Positions 23,551 through 36,035 of a stretch of DNA of 64,000 nucleotides are shown here, in pieces (position 1 is the first letter of the stretch; each line of letters starts with the position of its first letter). Under the pieces are notes generated by a model. That model did not search any database and had not been told where the DNA came from. It saw only the letters and a program-made list of their open reading frames with translations. Origin of the DNA: Alnus glutinosa (Eukaryota > Streptophyta > Magnoliopsida > Fagales > Betulaceae); assembly GCF_958979055.1 (NCBI RefSeq), contig NC_084888.1:33971804-34035803 (forward strand). The letters run 5' to 3'. A program made the translations under genes and the position numbers.

Positions 23551-26500
23551 TGTGACGACCCGTTTTTTTTTTTTTTTTTATACAAAACGTAAAACGAGTC
23601 TTCACAGTGGCACGACGATATGTCGCAAAGCCAACATGTGGCACATGTCTCATAACATGCACTTGATAATCAGAGTAACATCTATTTAACTATGCAGCGG
23701 AAAATATAAACCTGAATAGCGAAAATTACCACTTATACATCTATCACAAATTAATTACAATAAAGAGCCATTTAATATCTATCAGTTTGAGTCTTATTAA
23801 CACAATGATTACATAACAATAATGGCTTAACAAAGAATAAGTGACACAAGCGTCACAAGCCATACCAGACCTATAAAATAGTGGACAACCCGTGGTCCGA
23901 CAATTACAACCGTCGCGGCAAGCTTCAGTCATAATATCCCAAGCACACTGCTACTAACCCATCAACTATACCGAAGTACCTGCAGCCAAAGAAACATCAT
24001 CTACACGGTTGTGGTGGTATCCACATCCGCATAGGTGAAATGATGAGTTCACCGCCTTAGCATGAAATACACTAAGACCTCAGTGGTATAAGACTAACTG
24101 AGTTTTCACAAAGAACCAACCTTTCTTTTATTTTTAGTCACGCGAGCACTATATTAGCCACAATTTACCAATAGCTAATGTAGCAAATACCGACTATTCA
24201 GAAAACATTTAAAACATACTATATAGCTGTGAAAACATGTAGAAGTTCTAGACATCCCTCTTTGGAAGTTTCTACATATAGACCCGTCTATAATAATACT
24301 TTTCAACGGTCGCTCAAACATATGTGCACACGATCACTCCATCACAGATATCACGTATACATATAGGTCTTAAGCAAAAAACATGGCATCTTACTCTTCC
24401 CTACTAGGATAACATCCGTCAACAAAACACTCGCAACACCATCTCTAATCGTGTTTCAACTTCGTGCCTTGACGCCAATAGATCATGAGAGCACTAGAGT
24501 TAAACTCAATCATGCTAACACGTATTTCCTGAAGAACAAGAGCAGTCAACCTTCTTACTCATAGACATGCCATTACTCGCACCTGGGCAATCATGTATCC
24601 ATGTACTTTCAAGTTCAACGTATGATCTTAACACTTGCAACCATCCGATAGAAATATACATAAGATCTTTTTCATGAAGACTCTTATGCATATCAATTCG
24701 TCTAGTAAAACTACTCATAGCATAAAAACATCACTCATAAAACAATGCTATATATGCTATGCATGAACTAGGGCTAATAATGCTGCTGATACTGATATGC
24801 TGTTGATACTGTTATGCTGCTGATACTGATATGCTGCTAATACTGATATGCTGCTGATACTGTTATGCTGCTGATATACTGATACTGCTGGTATGTATGC
24901 TCTATACTACATGCTCAATGTTTTGTGCTTGACTACTATATATTTCACTACTATATCACGCTAAAATCATGCAGTTGCTAAATCACGTCCTCTTAAAACT
25001 AAACAAATCCAAAATTTTTATCCAACACTTTGAAATCATTCAAAACATATTTTCTTTATAAAATCTAAACAGTTTCAACATGACATGTTCTCAAATTCAA
25101 AACATAGTTTCATAAAACATAAACAGTTTCAATATGACATGTTCTCAAACAATTTTGCATAATTTAAATCCCAACCACAGAACATACTCAAACACTTTAA
25201 ATCCATTAACACCTTTCACTCATGCATCCATTCTTAAACATCATTGATATAGTTTGAACATAATCGAAACTAATCAAATCATCTCAAAACATACATTTCA
25301 TCATATGGTCGGTTCAGTTTCATAAACAATATATATTTTTTTTATCAATCCAATACATATAAAAATATATATTTTCTCAGTGAGTGGAATACCCACCTTG
25401 GCTGCATTGGACTCACGACTCGAACTCTACATTGGAGAACCCGTTGAAGTCTCCAACTAAGACACGATCCTGCAAACATTGGTAACATTAGACTATGCTA
25501 TTGAACTCTATACTCTATGACACATAGACTACTCGCGTACTCACACGTCACATCACTCGCTTCTAAAGCTAGCTAAGTATCGTAAACTGTTATTAGGCTA
25601 ATCATTGGTTATAGGTTCTTATTATATCTTGCTTATTAATTAGGAGATGCATTTACTATTTTATTTGCCTACATATTATTATTACATCACATTACCATTG
25701 TGAATCCATTAATGGTTTGTTGCTTATTTACTAAGTTAACAATATATATTTAACATGTATGCATGCATATGTATATATACATATACATATACAACTCTTA
25801 AACCTAACCGATGATGCACTCAAATACTTTGGGTACAGGGATAGGGGAGTTATCTACTAAATAGTCACATAATGGATCCATAGTGTAATTCTGTGTTTCT
25901 ATAGGCTTACTAGCTTATATTTACAAACTTAGGGTTATTTAAGTAATTAACATCATAATAGTTATCCCCTATGATATTAACCTTAGACTCTATGCTTATG
26001 TCTTAATTCATTTCTTATCCTTTAAATACAATTACTAATACATTTAATACTTCTATCTTTATTAGTTCCTAGCCATCCAAGTAACTTAGGTTATGGGACC
26101 CTAATCTTACTTAACACATTAACCTAACAACTCATATTAGATTAGGTTATAATCTTTTTTATAACATATCCGTTTACTAAAGGAAGTTTAAAGCACAAAC
26201 ATGAACTCCTAACATCAAAACCAGCCCATTGACTGCCCCCTTTAACCAAAAGAATCCAAATATACCAACCTCAAGCCTTACACCAATTCATGAATCAATA
26301 TACTCATACAAGCATAACAAGAAATCTAACCATCAATCATAGCTACCATTCAAATTAAGTTCTAAAATAAACACTATTCGTAATCGGTTAACTTATCAAA
26401 ACAATCCCTTAAAATTCATACAACATTAATCATAATTATTACAATCTATATTCCAACAATAATCCAAGATTCTCCTACGACCAAACCTTCAACATCTATG

Positions 26501-27912
26501 GCCATCCATCAAACCCAAAGCTCTCAAATATTAACCCATATCATCCATAGGCAACATAACCAAAAATCAAAGAGACCAACTCCAACATCAACAACTCATT
26601 CGGTCAACAACAAAATACATCCATTAAAGCCTCAATTCACATCCATAAACATTATACTCATTCTCTATCAAGTAACCATAACCCAACGTTACCACTCAAT
26701 TTAAAACTCCCAAACCAATCCATCAAAATTACACTAATCAGCCCATCATCATAACAAAAGCCCCAAAATTCACAAACAAAACCCTAGATTCAGATTTAAC
26801 AAAAGCCATAGCAATCCACCTAATTTCTTCCCAAAACTTAACCCAAATTCTGAAAATCATCAACCATAACCGGGGAAATAAATCCAAGCTTCAACACCCA
26901 CGGATTTGGCCAAGACCCACAAAATCCTAGAAATTCCATACCAAAGCCACAACTAAAATCAAAGGATCGGGCTACCCGATTTAGTCGACAACAGCAACTA
27001 AAATACCCACAAAACACCAAGTTCAATCCCAGTTTCCAAGATAAAATCTATCGATAATAACCCATAAACTCAAAACCCCCAATCGGTTTTAACAATAGAT
27101 CAAGGGAAGGTTCAAGTAAAAATCAAAGAAAAGGAAAAGATGTCTCACCAAAAATCGGCTCTGGTTCGTCGGAGAACCCGCCAGAAAACCACACCTAAAG
27201 GGTCGGGTTTCACAGGTCTCGGGTCACGGATTGCACGGGTTTCAGGTTACAGGTTCCCTCTCCCGGGTCATCTCTGGTTCACGGGTTCACTGGAGATCGC
27301 GTTGCCGGCCTTCTCTGGTCTCGGCGGCGTCACCCACCGGAGGATCGGGCTCCATCTCCCTCAACTCTCCCGATCTCAATCTCAATCTCCCTGCTCTCTC
27401 GGTTTCATCTCTCTGTCTCGATCTCACTCTCTGCTCTCAACTTTCTCTCCGATCTCCCTCTCAATCTCTCGATCTCACTCTCTCGTCTCTCTCTCTCTCT
27501 GTGTTAGGGTGAGTAGAACAAAGAAGAAGGAAGAAGAATAGACGAGAAAAGAAGAAAAGAAAAGAAGGAAAGAAAAGAGGAAAGGGGGGGGGGGGGGGGG
27601 GGGCTGTGCATGAACTTAAGGGAGAAGGGGAAGAAAGAAAATGAAAGGTGGATAGAGGGATCAGGTGACGTAGGGGATAAGGGAGAAAAAGAGGGGAAAA
27701 ATTACTGGAATGCCCCTCAACTTTAATTCTTTTATTTGTTAATTGGTATTTAACCCTCACATTAAATCTAACTACATTTTTCCCCTTACCTTAAACCCTT
27801 TATTTTTCAATTATATAAATATAATCACTTAAAATCTATTATTAATCCCATCTATTTAATAAACATAATTTATAAATCACTAAATTTCATATTTAATTTC
27901 TTGGTCTTTACA
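23551..27912 (-). mobile_element. Long solo LTR (4362 bp) with AATAT target duplication
   Basis: The element starts TGTGACGACCCG and ends GGTCTTTACA. AATAT flanks it on both sides (23546-23550 and 27913-27917) and the DUF674 coding sequence resumes after it, so the limits are firm. It is homologous to 5640-9740 in the opposite orientation. There is no internal region, PBS or polyprotein. A G-run of about 18 bases lies near 27586-27603, and CT-rich DNA at 27355-27505. I infer an LTR of an unusually long-LTR (probably Ty3/gypsy-type) element. Confidence 0.8.
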
Positions 27913-28442
27913 AATATCAAGGCATCCTCCTCTAGTGAGGGGGGTTACGTGAAAGGGTTGATTACTTACATGGTGATGGATGATCTTGAAGTGAAGCCCA
28001 TGTTTGCTATCTTTGCTATCACTTTACTTAGCAAGTTCAATGTCAGGGACATAGGGGCTATTGAGGAGAAGGTGGTCGATTTTGGCATCGATGAGGTATT
28101 GCAGTCATCCCTTTCTTTCTGTGCTTTACAACCATCAAATGCTTCTTTTTGTGCCAGTTGTTTTTTCTTTTGGTGAACACTGAAATAATATAAACTCTTT
28201 AAATTATGTGTAGTTGTAGATATACGAGTCTTGACAAATGAAGTACCAGAGTCTTTTTCGGTGGTTTGAGGGGGTTATGTATACTTTTCCCAAAGAGTTT
28301 TATAAAATGTTCCATAGCAATGGATAGGGTTGTTCTATTTATATTTGATCAGTCTGTCACTTTACATGACCAACAGTAATCCAAGATAGTTTACAAAAGA
28401 GTTTGGCTGAAGTTGAAAAACAAATATAAATGATATCATAAG

Positions 28443-28858
28443 TGTCAAGCTTCTAGAAGATACAGCCCTCCCAAATCATGCAGATCATACAAAATCCTCC
28501 CTCTGTCCTACGCCTACAGCAGATACACAAGAAGACACACAAGCTACAGGAGTAAATGAAGATTGGATCCTTAGTTTCCTTACACAATGTTTATTATTTC
28601 CTGATTTCCGACTGTCTCTGATCATGCATAATTCTCTCCATACTTGGTCCTCACTCAACGGAAGTCTACTATAATCTCTGCAAACTTTCCTTATGTATAT
28701 ATGTTTACCTACTTGATTGTATCTGTTAGAATAGAATATTTTCCTTCCTTGTATATTGTTATTTTTCCTTCTCTGTATTGGTTGTACACGATTATAAATA
28801 TGAATGCATACAGTGTTTTGGTCAAGTCAACCAAAACAATTCCCATATCAGATTTTCA
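28443..28858 (+). repeat. Copia 5' LTR
   Basis: Begins TGTCAAGCTTCTAGAAG and ends CATATCAGATTTTCA, 416 bp. It is nearly identical to 33321-33733. Confidence 0.95.
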
Positions 28859-28870
28859 TGGTATCAAAGC
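28859..28870 (+). other. Copia primer-binding site
   Basis: TGGTATCAAAGC directly follows the 5' LTR. It matches, with one difference, the TGGTATCAGAGC complement of the initiator-methionine tRNA 3' end used by most plant copia elements. Confidence 0.9.
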
Positions 28871-28893
28871 TCAATACAGCTAACGCTCTTCAA

Positions 28894-31800
28894 ATGGCTG
28901 ATTCTGGTTCTTCCTCTAAAATATCATCCTCTAGCGCATCAGTTGATGCACCTTTGATCACTTCCACACTGCCCAGTGCTCCACAAGTTGTTGGTATCAA
29001 ACTTGATGGACCGAACTATTTAGCTTGGGTAGCACAGTTTATGCCCATCCTCAGGACTCATGAAGTTCTGGGGATTGTGGATGGTTCTGAGCCTTGTCCT
29101 CCAAAGTCCCTAAATGATTCTTCTGATCCGAATGGTGTCAACCCAGCTTATGCGGTATGGCAGAAAAAGGACCAGCTTGTTTTGAGTTGGATCCTCTGTT
29201 CTCTGTCACCTACCATTTTGTCTTCAATGTATGGTCTAAATACATCTAGATCCGTATGGGCATATCTAGCCGGACGATATGCAGATCAGTCACGATCCCG
29301 CATCTCCCACCTAAAGCGTCAACTCCAAGCGCTCCAATAAGGCAGCAAAACATGCACGGAGTACCTGAACCAAGCAAAAACGTGGGTTGATCAACTTGCA
29401 GCAATGGGAAAACCTGTTGACGATGATGATCTTATTTCCTTCATCATAAGTGGTTTGAATCCTATCTATCACTCGTTTATTGCTGCCTTTTCCTTAGCTA
29501 ACCGAAGCTGTGAAATGTCCTTCACTGATTTCCAATCAGAGTTGTTAAGCCATGAAATACTCATAGACAATCAAAACCATCAAATTGTTCCCCATGAGGC
29601 CCCTGCCTTTGCTCTTTATTCCAACAAACTTGATGCCTCTGATTATAAACAGCAGCCTACCAGATTTCCTTCTCATTCCCAAGGCTTCACCAGACCACCA
29701 AATCCTCATTATAACAAGCCTTCTTATCCAACAAGGGGTCCGGCTCGTTCCTCAGGCTACCGAAGTGGACCACCTTCAACCAACGCAGCAAGACCTTCGT
29801 CAAGTGACTCACCAGGATTACCTCCACGCTCCCCGTGCCAAATCTGTGGAAAAATTAATCATCGAGCCCTTGATTGCTATCACCGCATAGACTACTCTTA
29901 TCAAGGCCGACTTCCACCTCCCCAATTGTCTGCAATGGTGGCCCAAAAAAATGCAGCATATGACACTCAAGAATGGCTCGCCGACAGTGGTGCTAACACA
30001 CATGTAATTGCTTCTCCTGAAAACATTGCTGACCCTCAACCTTTTGATGGTAGAGACACTGTTGGGGTTGGCAACGGTGCAGGTTTGGCTATCACTAGAA
30101 TTGGTTCCTCTTTGGTTTTGTCTAATTCCTCACATGATTCTACATTTCATCTTAAAGACATTGTTCATTGTCCTAAAGCCTCGACTAACCTTTTATTCAT
30201 CAACAAATTCTGTCGTGACAACAAATGCTTCTTTATACTCACTGATTCTTATTTTTGTGTTAAGGACAACAAGACAGGAACCACCCTCCTCCAAGGACCG
30301 AGTGAGAACGGGCTATATCCACTTCACCTTCATCATTCTTCTGCAAATAAAATGAAAGACTTTACTGCTTTCCTTGGGGTCAAAACTACAGATATAGTTT
30401 GGCACCATCGATTGGGTCACCCTTCTGCGTTTGTTTTTCAATATCTCCACAGTCATCAACACCTTCCAGTTTCTGGTTTCATCAATAAATCCCAAGTCTG
30501 CGACTCCTGTCAACTTGGAAAAGCCAAACAACTCCCTTTTTTCGATTCTGCAAGAGTCTCCAGTGCTCCCTTAGAACTTATTCACTCTGACGTTTGGACC
30601 TCTCCAGTTCATTCAATGAGTGGCTGTAGGTTCTATGTAATCTTTGTCGATGACTGTAGTAGGTTTACTTGGTTGTATCCCCTTATTAATAAAAGTGAAG
30701 TGTTTACTTACTTTGTGAAGTTTAAGCTTCTTGTTGAAAAACAGTTTTCCACTAGCATTAAACAACTTCAAACCGACAATGGTGGTGAGTACACTTCTAC
30801 TCAGTTTAAAACATTTCTTGATCATAATGGAATTTTTCACCGCCTTACTTGTCCACACACCTCTCAGCAAAATGGAATTGCTGAGAGGAAACATAGGCAC
30901 ATTGTTGAGATGGGACTCACCCTACTTGCACAATCTGGTTTGCCCACCAAATTTTGGGTTGAATCTTTTTTAACATCCACCTACCTCATCAATCGGTTAC
31001 CTACTAAAGTCTTACACAATGAGTCTCCCTTTTCCAAGCTCTTTGGAAAACCCCCTGATTACTCTTTTCTTAAGGTATTTGGAAGCCTTTGGTATCCCCT
31101 CCTTTCGCCCTTATGGACAGCACAAGCTCTCCTTCCGCAGCAAGCCCTGCATCTTCTTAGGTTATTGTCTTAATCAACGTGGCTATCGGTGCTTTGACCC
31201 TCACTCTCATAAAATCTACATCTCTCGCCATGTAGTGTTTGATGAAATGAAGTTTCCTGCTAAGGATATGCCCCTCACACCTGGTTCTTGCAAATCCACG
31301 GTTCCTGTTGATGACTCCCCCATTACATTGCTGTCCCTTCCATCACCCCCACGACAGAACCATACCATGCCATTCCCCGCTGCCCCTGTGTTGTCTTCCG
31401 ATTCCCTGCAGGTTGCTCAACCTCCGTCCCTGCAGCCTTCTGCTCACTTGCAGCCTGATCCGCCCATGCAGCTCCCTGACTCACTGCCATCTATTTCTCC
31501 CCCACTACAGTCTGCCCTTGCCCCCTCTTCCCCGATTACTCAACCTGCCAGCCCTTATCTAGAGCATGCCACCTCACCTAGCTCCCCTTCTTCTTCTCCC
31601 TTCTCTGACTCTGATTCATCTTCTCCCTCTTCCACACAGTTGTCCTCTGTTTCCCCTGTCAACCCTCCAAGAATGCTCACTCGCTCACAAACTGGGCATC
31701 CTAAACCGAAAACCTTTCATGATTTCACTCTTTACCACTCTGTCAAATACCCTCTTAAAGTGAGGCAAGCTGTCCGCCATTCTCTTGAACCCACTACTTA

Positions 31801-33549
31801 TAAGCAAGCTGCCCCACACCCTGAATGGTTATCAGCCATGCAAAATGAATTCGATGATCTGATTTCCAATTGCACTTGGACCCTTTGCCCCAGGCCTTTC
31901 CATCAAAAGGTTGTTCGGAATAAGTGGGTTTTCAAGGTGAAACAGAAACCAGATGGCAGTGTAGATCGTTATAAGGCCCGACTAGTCGCCAAGGGGTTTG
32001 ATCAAACCAGCGATGTGGATTTCTTTGAGACTTTTAGTCCTATGGTGAACCCTGTCTCCATCCAGATCATTTTAGCTCTTGCTGTTCAGTTTGACTGGCA
32101 CATTCGGCAGCTTGACGTGTCCAACGCATTTCTTCATGGTGTGTTGGATGAGGAGGTCTATATGGAACAACCTCATGGGTTCCTTGATTCTACCCATCCG
32201 GACTATGTCTGTCGTCTACATAAGTCCATCTACGGGCATAAGCAGGCACCCCGCGCTTGGTTCACTCGCTTATCCACTGCCTTGTTGGAGTTGGGCTTTA
32301 CTGGCTCTCAGGTTGATCACTCCTTATTTATGTGTCATTATGGTACTACTCACATTTTTCTGTTGATCTATGTAGATGACATTATTGTCACTAGCAATCA
32401 TGCTTCCTCCATTGACATGCTCGTTGCCAAACTCAAATCTGATTTTGCCATGAAGGACCTTGGGTCTCTCCATTATTTTTTGGGCATTCAAGCTGTTCGA
32501 ACTGCTGCTGGTCTTCATCTCCGCCAGTCTAAGTATAATGCTAATCTACTGCGTCGCATTCACATGGATGAAGCCAAACCTTATGCTGCCCCCTGTCTCG
32601 CCGGTTCCAAGATGTCCCAATTTGATGGTGACCTGCTGGATGATCCTACACTCTTTCGCCATGTTGTGGGTGCCTTACAATATGCCACCCTTACCCGACC
32701 TGACCTTGCTTACGCTGTGAACCAGCTGTGTCAACATTTGCACCGCCCAACCACAGTACATTGGACTGCCGCCAAAAGAGTCCTTCGCTATTTGAATACA
32801 TTGATCATGGTTTATTGTTTTGTAAAAGTTCCCTTGATCTTCATGCTTATTGTGACTCGGATTGGGCCGGCAATCCCGATGATCGTCGCTCAACCACTAG
32901 CTATGGCATTTTCCTTGGGTTTAATCTCATCTCTTGGGCTGCTAAGAAACAGCCCACCGTCTCTCGTTCCAGCACCGAGGCCGAGTATCGGTCCATGGCC
33001 CTTGCTACCACTGAGCTGTACTGGATTCGCATGCTTCTACGTGAGCTTCAGGTTCCCATTTTTACTCCTCCGCGCCTCTGGTGCGATAATTCTGGCGCAC
33101 TTGCTTTAGCCTCCAATCCCGTCTATCATGCTCGCACCAAGCACATCGAGATTGACTTCCATTTCATACGAGAGAAGGTTGCAAATCGTGATGTTCAGCT
33201 GCATTATATTTCTACTATTGATCAAGTTGCTGGCATTTTCACTAAGGGACACCCTGCTGCCAGGTTTCAGTATCTATATTCCAAACTAATGGTGTGTTCC
33301 CCCATCAGTTTACCGGGGGGTGTTAAGCTTCTAGAAGATACAGCCCTCCCAAATCATGCAGATCATACAAAATCCTCCCTCTGTCCTACGCCTACAGCAG
33401 ATACACAAGAAGACACAAGCTACAGAGTAAATGAAGATCGGATCCTTAGTTTCCTTACACAGTGTTTATTATTTCCTGATTTCCGACTGTCTCTGATCAT
33501 GCATAATTCTCTCCATACTTGGTCCTCACTCAACGCAAGTCTACTGTAA
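28894..33549 (+). pseudogene. Copia gag-pol polyprotein, one stop and two frameshifts
   Basis: The frame opens at 28894 (MADSGSSSKISSSS). The gag core includes LDGPNYLAWVAQFMPILR. A TAA at 29338-29340 interrupts it, after which the same frame continues. Zinc knuckle CQICGKINHRALDC lies near 29836. Protease motif WLADSGANTHV lies near 29973. The integrase zinc region HHRLGHPS...CDSCQLGKAKQ and core motifs IHSDVW, QTDNGGEYTS and AERKHRHIVE follow. A frameshift lies near 31090. RT contains YKARLVAKGFDQ, LDVSNAFLHGVL and LLIYVDDIIVTS (near 32363). A second frameshift near 32800 precedes RNase H (YCDSDWAGNPDDRRST, STEAEYRSMA, LWCDNSGALAL). The final frame runs into the 3' LTR. All domains survive, but one polyprotein cannot be made. 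It could be mobilised in trans because the LTRs and PBS are good. Confidence 0.93.
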
Positions 33550-33733
33550 TCTCTGCAAACTTTCCTTATGTATATATGTTTACCTACTTGATTGTATCCG
33601 TTAGAATAGAATATTTTTCTTCCTTGTATATTGTTATTTTTCCTTCTCTGTATTGATTGTACACGATTATAAATATGAATGCATACAGTGTTTTGGTCAA
33701 GTCAACCAAAACAATTCTCATATCAGATTTTCA
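33321..33733 (+). repeat. Copia 3' LTR
   Basis: Begins TGTTAAGCTTCTAGAAG after the G tract at 33315-33320 and ends CAGATTTTCA. ATAAG follows. Confidence 0.95.
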
Positions 33734-34619
33734 ATAAGCTGCTTATCCTTCAAGTTGTTGTGCTTTATCCAACCAGTTGCTGACATTAATCTTTGCTAGC
33801 TATCTTTGTGTTGATCGATTTGATGATAAGGATCATATATATCGTGCCGGAAAGAGACAGACTTTTGAATTGAGAAACAACAAAACCAACCCCCAAGTCC
33901 AAGGTTCCCTCCAGAATCTATGTTCATGCGTGTTTCCCAATTACTAATCAAAAGCTTAATAATTTGTGGGTACATTTGTATTCTGGTTTCGTGTTGTGCA
34001 GTTATAAGCTATTATTATTATTATTGAGTGAATAACATCTAAGAAACATATCCTTCGAAATAATTGGTTTTTTCCGTTATCGATATTTCAATAAGAGGTG
34101 GTGTTCTGCGATGCTTTCGACGTTTCTGTATAGGTCCTGCAGCGATTTGGTGCTTTGCATATCAGCAACTCAAATCTTATTTTCTGTACTTGGTCTCTGA
34201 AACAGTGGATTATGGAACCGCAACTCAATCTTATAATTACATGTATAAACTGTTTTTCTTCTTTTGTTTTTAGGGTGTTAAATTGCTCAAGGCTTGTCTG
34301 CAGTCGAAAACTGTTCTGACTGATCTCTTCCTCCCTGCCGAGATCGACCACTGTAACTTGGGAGTCAGTTAAAAAATATATATATATATATACCATTTTT
34401 CGTTTTTCAAAAAAAAAAAAAAAATTAAAAACAGATAGAGACATGTATAATAATACACGTCTCTAATTGGCCGGGTGGCATTACGCCACGCGGCCAATTT
34501 TTGGCCAGGTGACCTGCGCGGGACATTTCCCGCGCGCCACCTGGCTGACTATTTCAATTAATTTTTTTAAAAAAAAGAACAAAAAAAAAGGGTAGCTTCC
34601 AGAGGAAGCTACCCTCGAT

Positions 34620-34667
34620 CCCCACATTTCTCTCTCTCCCTCAGCTCGATCTCTCTCGCTCACTCAG

Positions 34668-34698
<31 letters not shown>

Positions 34699-35063
34699 TC
34701 CGTCCACCGACCACCAGGATCCAGTGTATTCTCCGGCCAGCTCCCTCTCCGGCTGTGACTGCACCACCCGTGTTCGGCACCGGCTACGGTGCATGCTCTC
34801 TCTCTCTCTATCTCTCTCTCTCTTTCTCTCTCTATCTCTCTCTCTCTTTATCTCTGTCTCTCTCTAGCTCTCTCTCTCTCTCTCTAACCGAACCAGGAAC
34901 CCTAACCCTAGGTCCGGACCTATCTCTCTCTACACCTCCCTCTCACTCTCTCTCTCTCTCTGTCTCTCTCTCTCTCTAGCTCTCTCTCTCTGTCTCTCTC
35001 TCTCTCTCTAACCGAACCAGGAACCCTAACCCTAGGTTCGGACCTATCTCTCTCTACATCTCC

Positions 35064-35105
<42 letters not shown>

Positions 35106-35290
35106 ATAGCTTTCTCTCTCTCTCTAGCTCTCTCTCTCTCTCTCTCTCTCTCTAACCGAACCACAGACTCAACCCTAACCCTAGGTCCGGACCTCTCTCT
35201 CTCTACACCCATCTCTCTGACACTATCTCTCTCTACATCTCTCTCTCTCTCTGAAACCTCTCCCGGTCTCTCTCTCTCTCTCTCTCTGCC
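34620..35290. repeat. CT-rich microsatellite with a roughly 130-bp tandem unit
   Basis: Long (CT)n stretches are broken at about 34885, 35010 and 35152 by a repeated block, AACCGAACCAGGAACCCTAA followed by CCCTAGGTCCGGACC. These are three copies of a tandem unit. Each unit contains two telomere-like CCCTAA words. It resembles a pyrimidine-rich leader of the CACTA element. Confidence 0.8.
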
Positions 35291-35299
35291 TTGTACGTG

Positions 35300-36030
35300 A
35301 TTAGTATTTTTTTAGTTGTTTTGGGATATTATTTTGGGACTAATATGTTTTAATGCAGGTACATTTTGGCAAAGGAGCATACAAATCACAAAAAAAAAAA
35401 AAAAAAATTGTGAGTAATTTTAGCATTAAATTTTTTCCTTTACCTTTTGGCTATAATAAACTTGGTGCATTTAAATTAATTTGTTTAAAATCTGTTTCTA
35501 ACTTTTTTAATAGTTTCATATAATAATTGTGGATTTAGCAATTAATAATGGTCTATGCAATGCTGTTAATTTTGTTGGGTTTGAATATCTATTGTTGTGT
35601 AATTTTATGTGTTTTGATGTGGTTGGTTGTTATGCATGAAAAATATTCTTATAGTTGTGGTTTTTTTTTTTTTTTTTTTTTTTTGTAATATGTTTTACTG
35701 TACTACGAATTTGTGTGTGGATTATTATTTGTCACAATTATTTTATTAACTTAATCATAAAATAAATGATCAAAACCAATAAAATATAAATAAGTATTCG
35801 GTACTAGAAAAAACAATTTTTGGGTATTTTAAGAACAAAGAAAAAAAGTTTAATTGTTCATTTCAGGTAATTTTTTTACAAACAAAAAAAAAACCAATTC
35901 AAAGTAAACTCGCCATCATTTCATAATAAAATGATCGTATCTAACGATTATTGGATAGATACAGAAAATTAAATTTGGCCACCGTCTACCATTTATAATT
36001 ATTTTTTTTATTATTCAATTTATAACAAAG
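35300..36030. other. AT-rich, non-coding part of the CACTA element
   Basis: No ORF of note is seen. A-runs and T-runs lie at 35390-35407 and 35661-35684. It may be an intron or untranslated leader of the downstream transposase gene. I cannot fix exon boundaries. Confidence 0.4.
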
Positions 36031-36035
36031 GTGTA

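Larger units (their letters stand above)
28443..33733 (+). mobile_element. Ty1/copia retrotransposon, full-length but coding-defective
   Basis: 5291 bp, with LTRs at 28443-28858 and 33321-33733 and a 5-bp target duplication ATAAG (28438-28442 and 33734-33738). The primer-binding site follows the 5' LTR and a purine/G tract (CCGGGGGG) precedes the 3' LTR. The gag-pol order is gag, protease, integrase, RT, RNase H, which defines copia. By eye the two LTRs differ by about nine substitutions and two small indels, so insertion is fairly recent. It lies in the intron of DUF674-5 in the sense orientation. Confidence 0.95.
23087..34372 (+). pseudogene. DUF674-family gene, copy 5, split by a solo LTR and a copia element
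   Basis: Exon 1 begins at 23087 (MTATKVSLKLLIDKKSH). It has a TGA at 23138-23140 where others have an arginine codon, then stays readable (FVDFLFSILTLPVGTVTMLL, ICPSCK) to 23550. There a 4362-bp LTR is inserted. Exon 1 resumes at 27913 (IKASSSSEGGYVKGLITYMV) and ends at 28095. The intron (from GTATTGCAG) holds a 5.3-kb copia element. Exon 2 is 34274-34372 (GVKLLKACLQSKTVLTDLFL, then PAE and a stop). It is a pseudogene by nonsense mutation and LTR insertion. The order of the two lesions is not known. The copia, lying in the intron, could have been tolerated on its own. Confidence 0.85.

Noticed and set aside
31308..31763. ORFs of 65-84 aa rich in proline, serine and leucine
   Set aside because: They overlap the copia linker between integrase and RT in other frames; they are shadows of the real frame.
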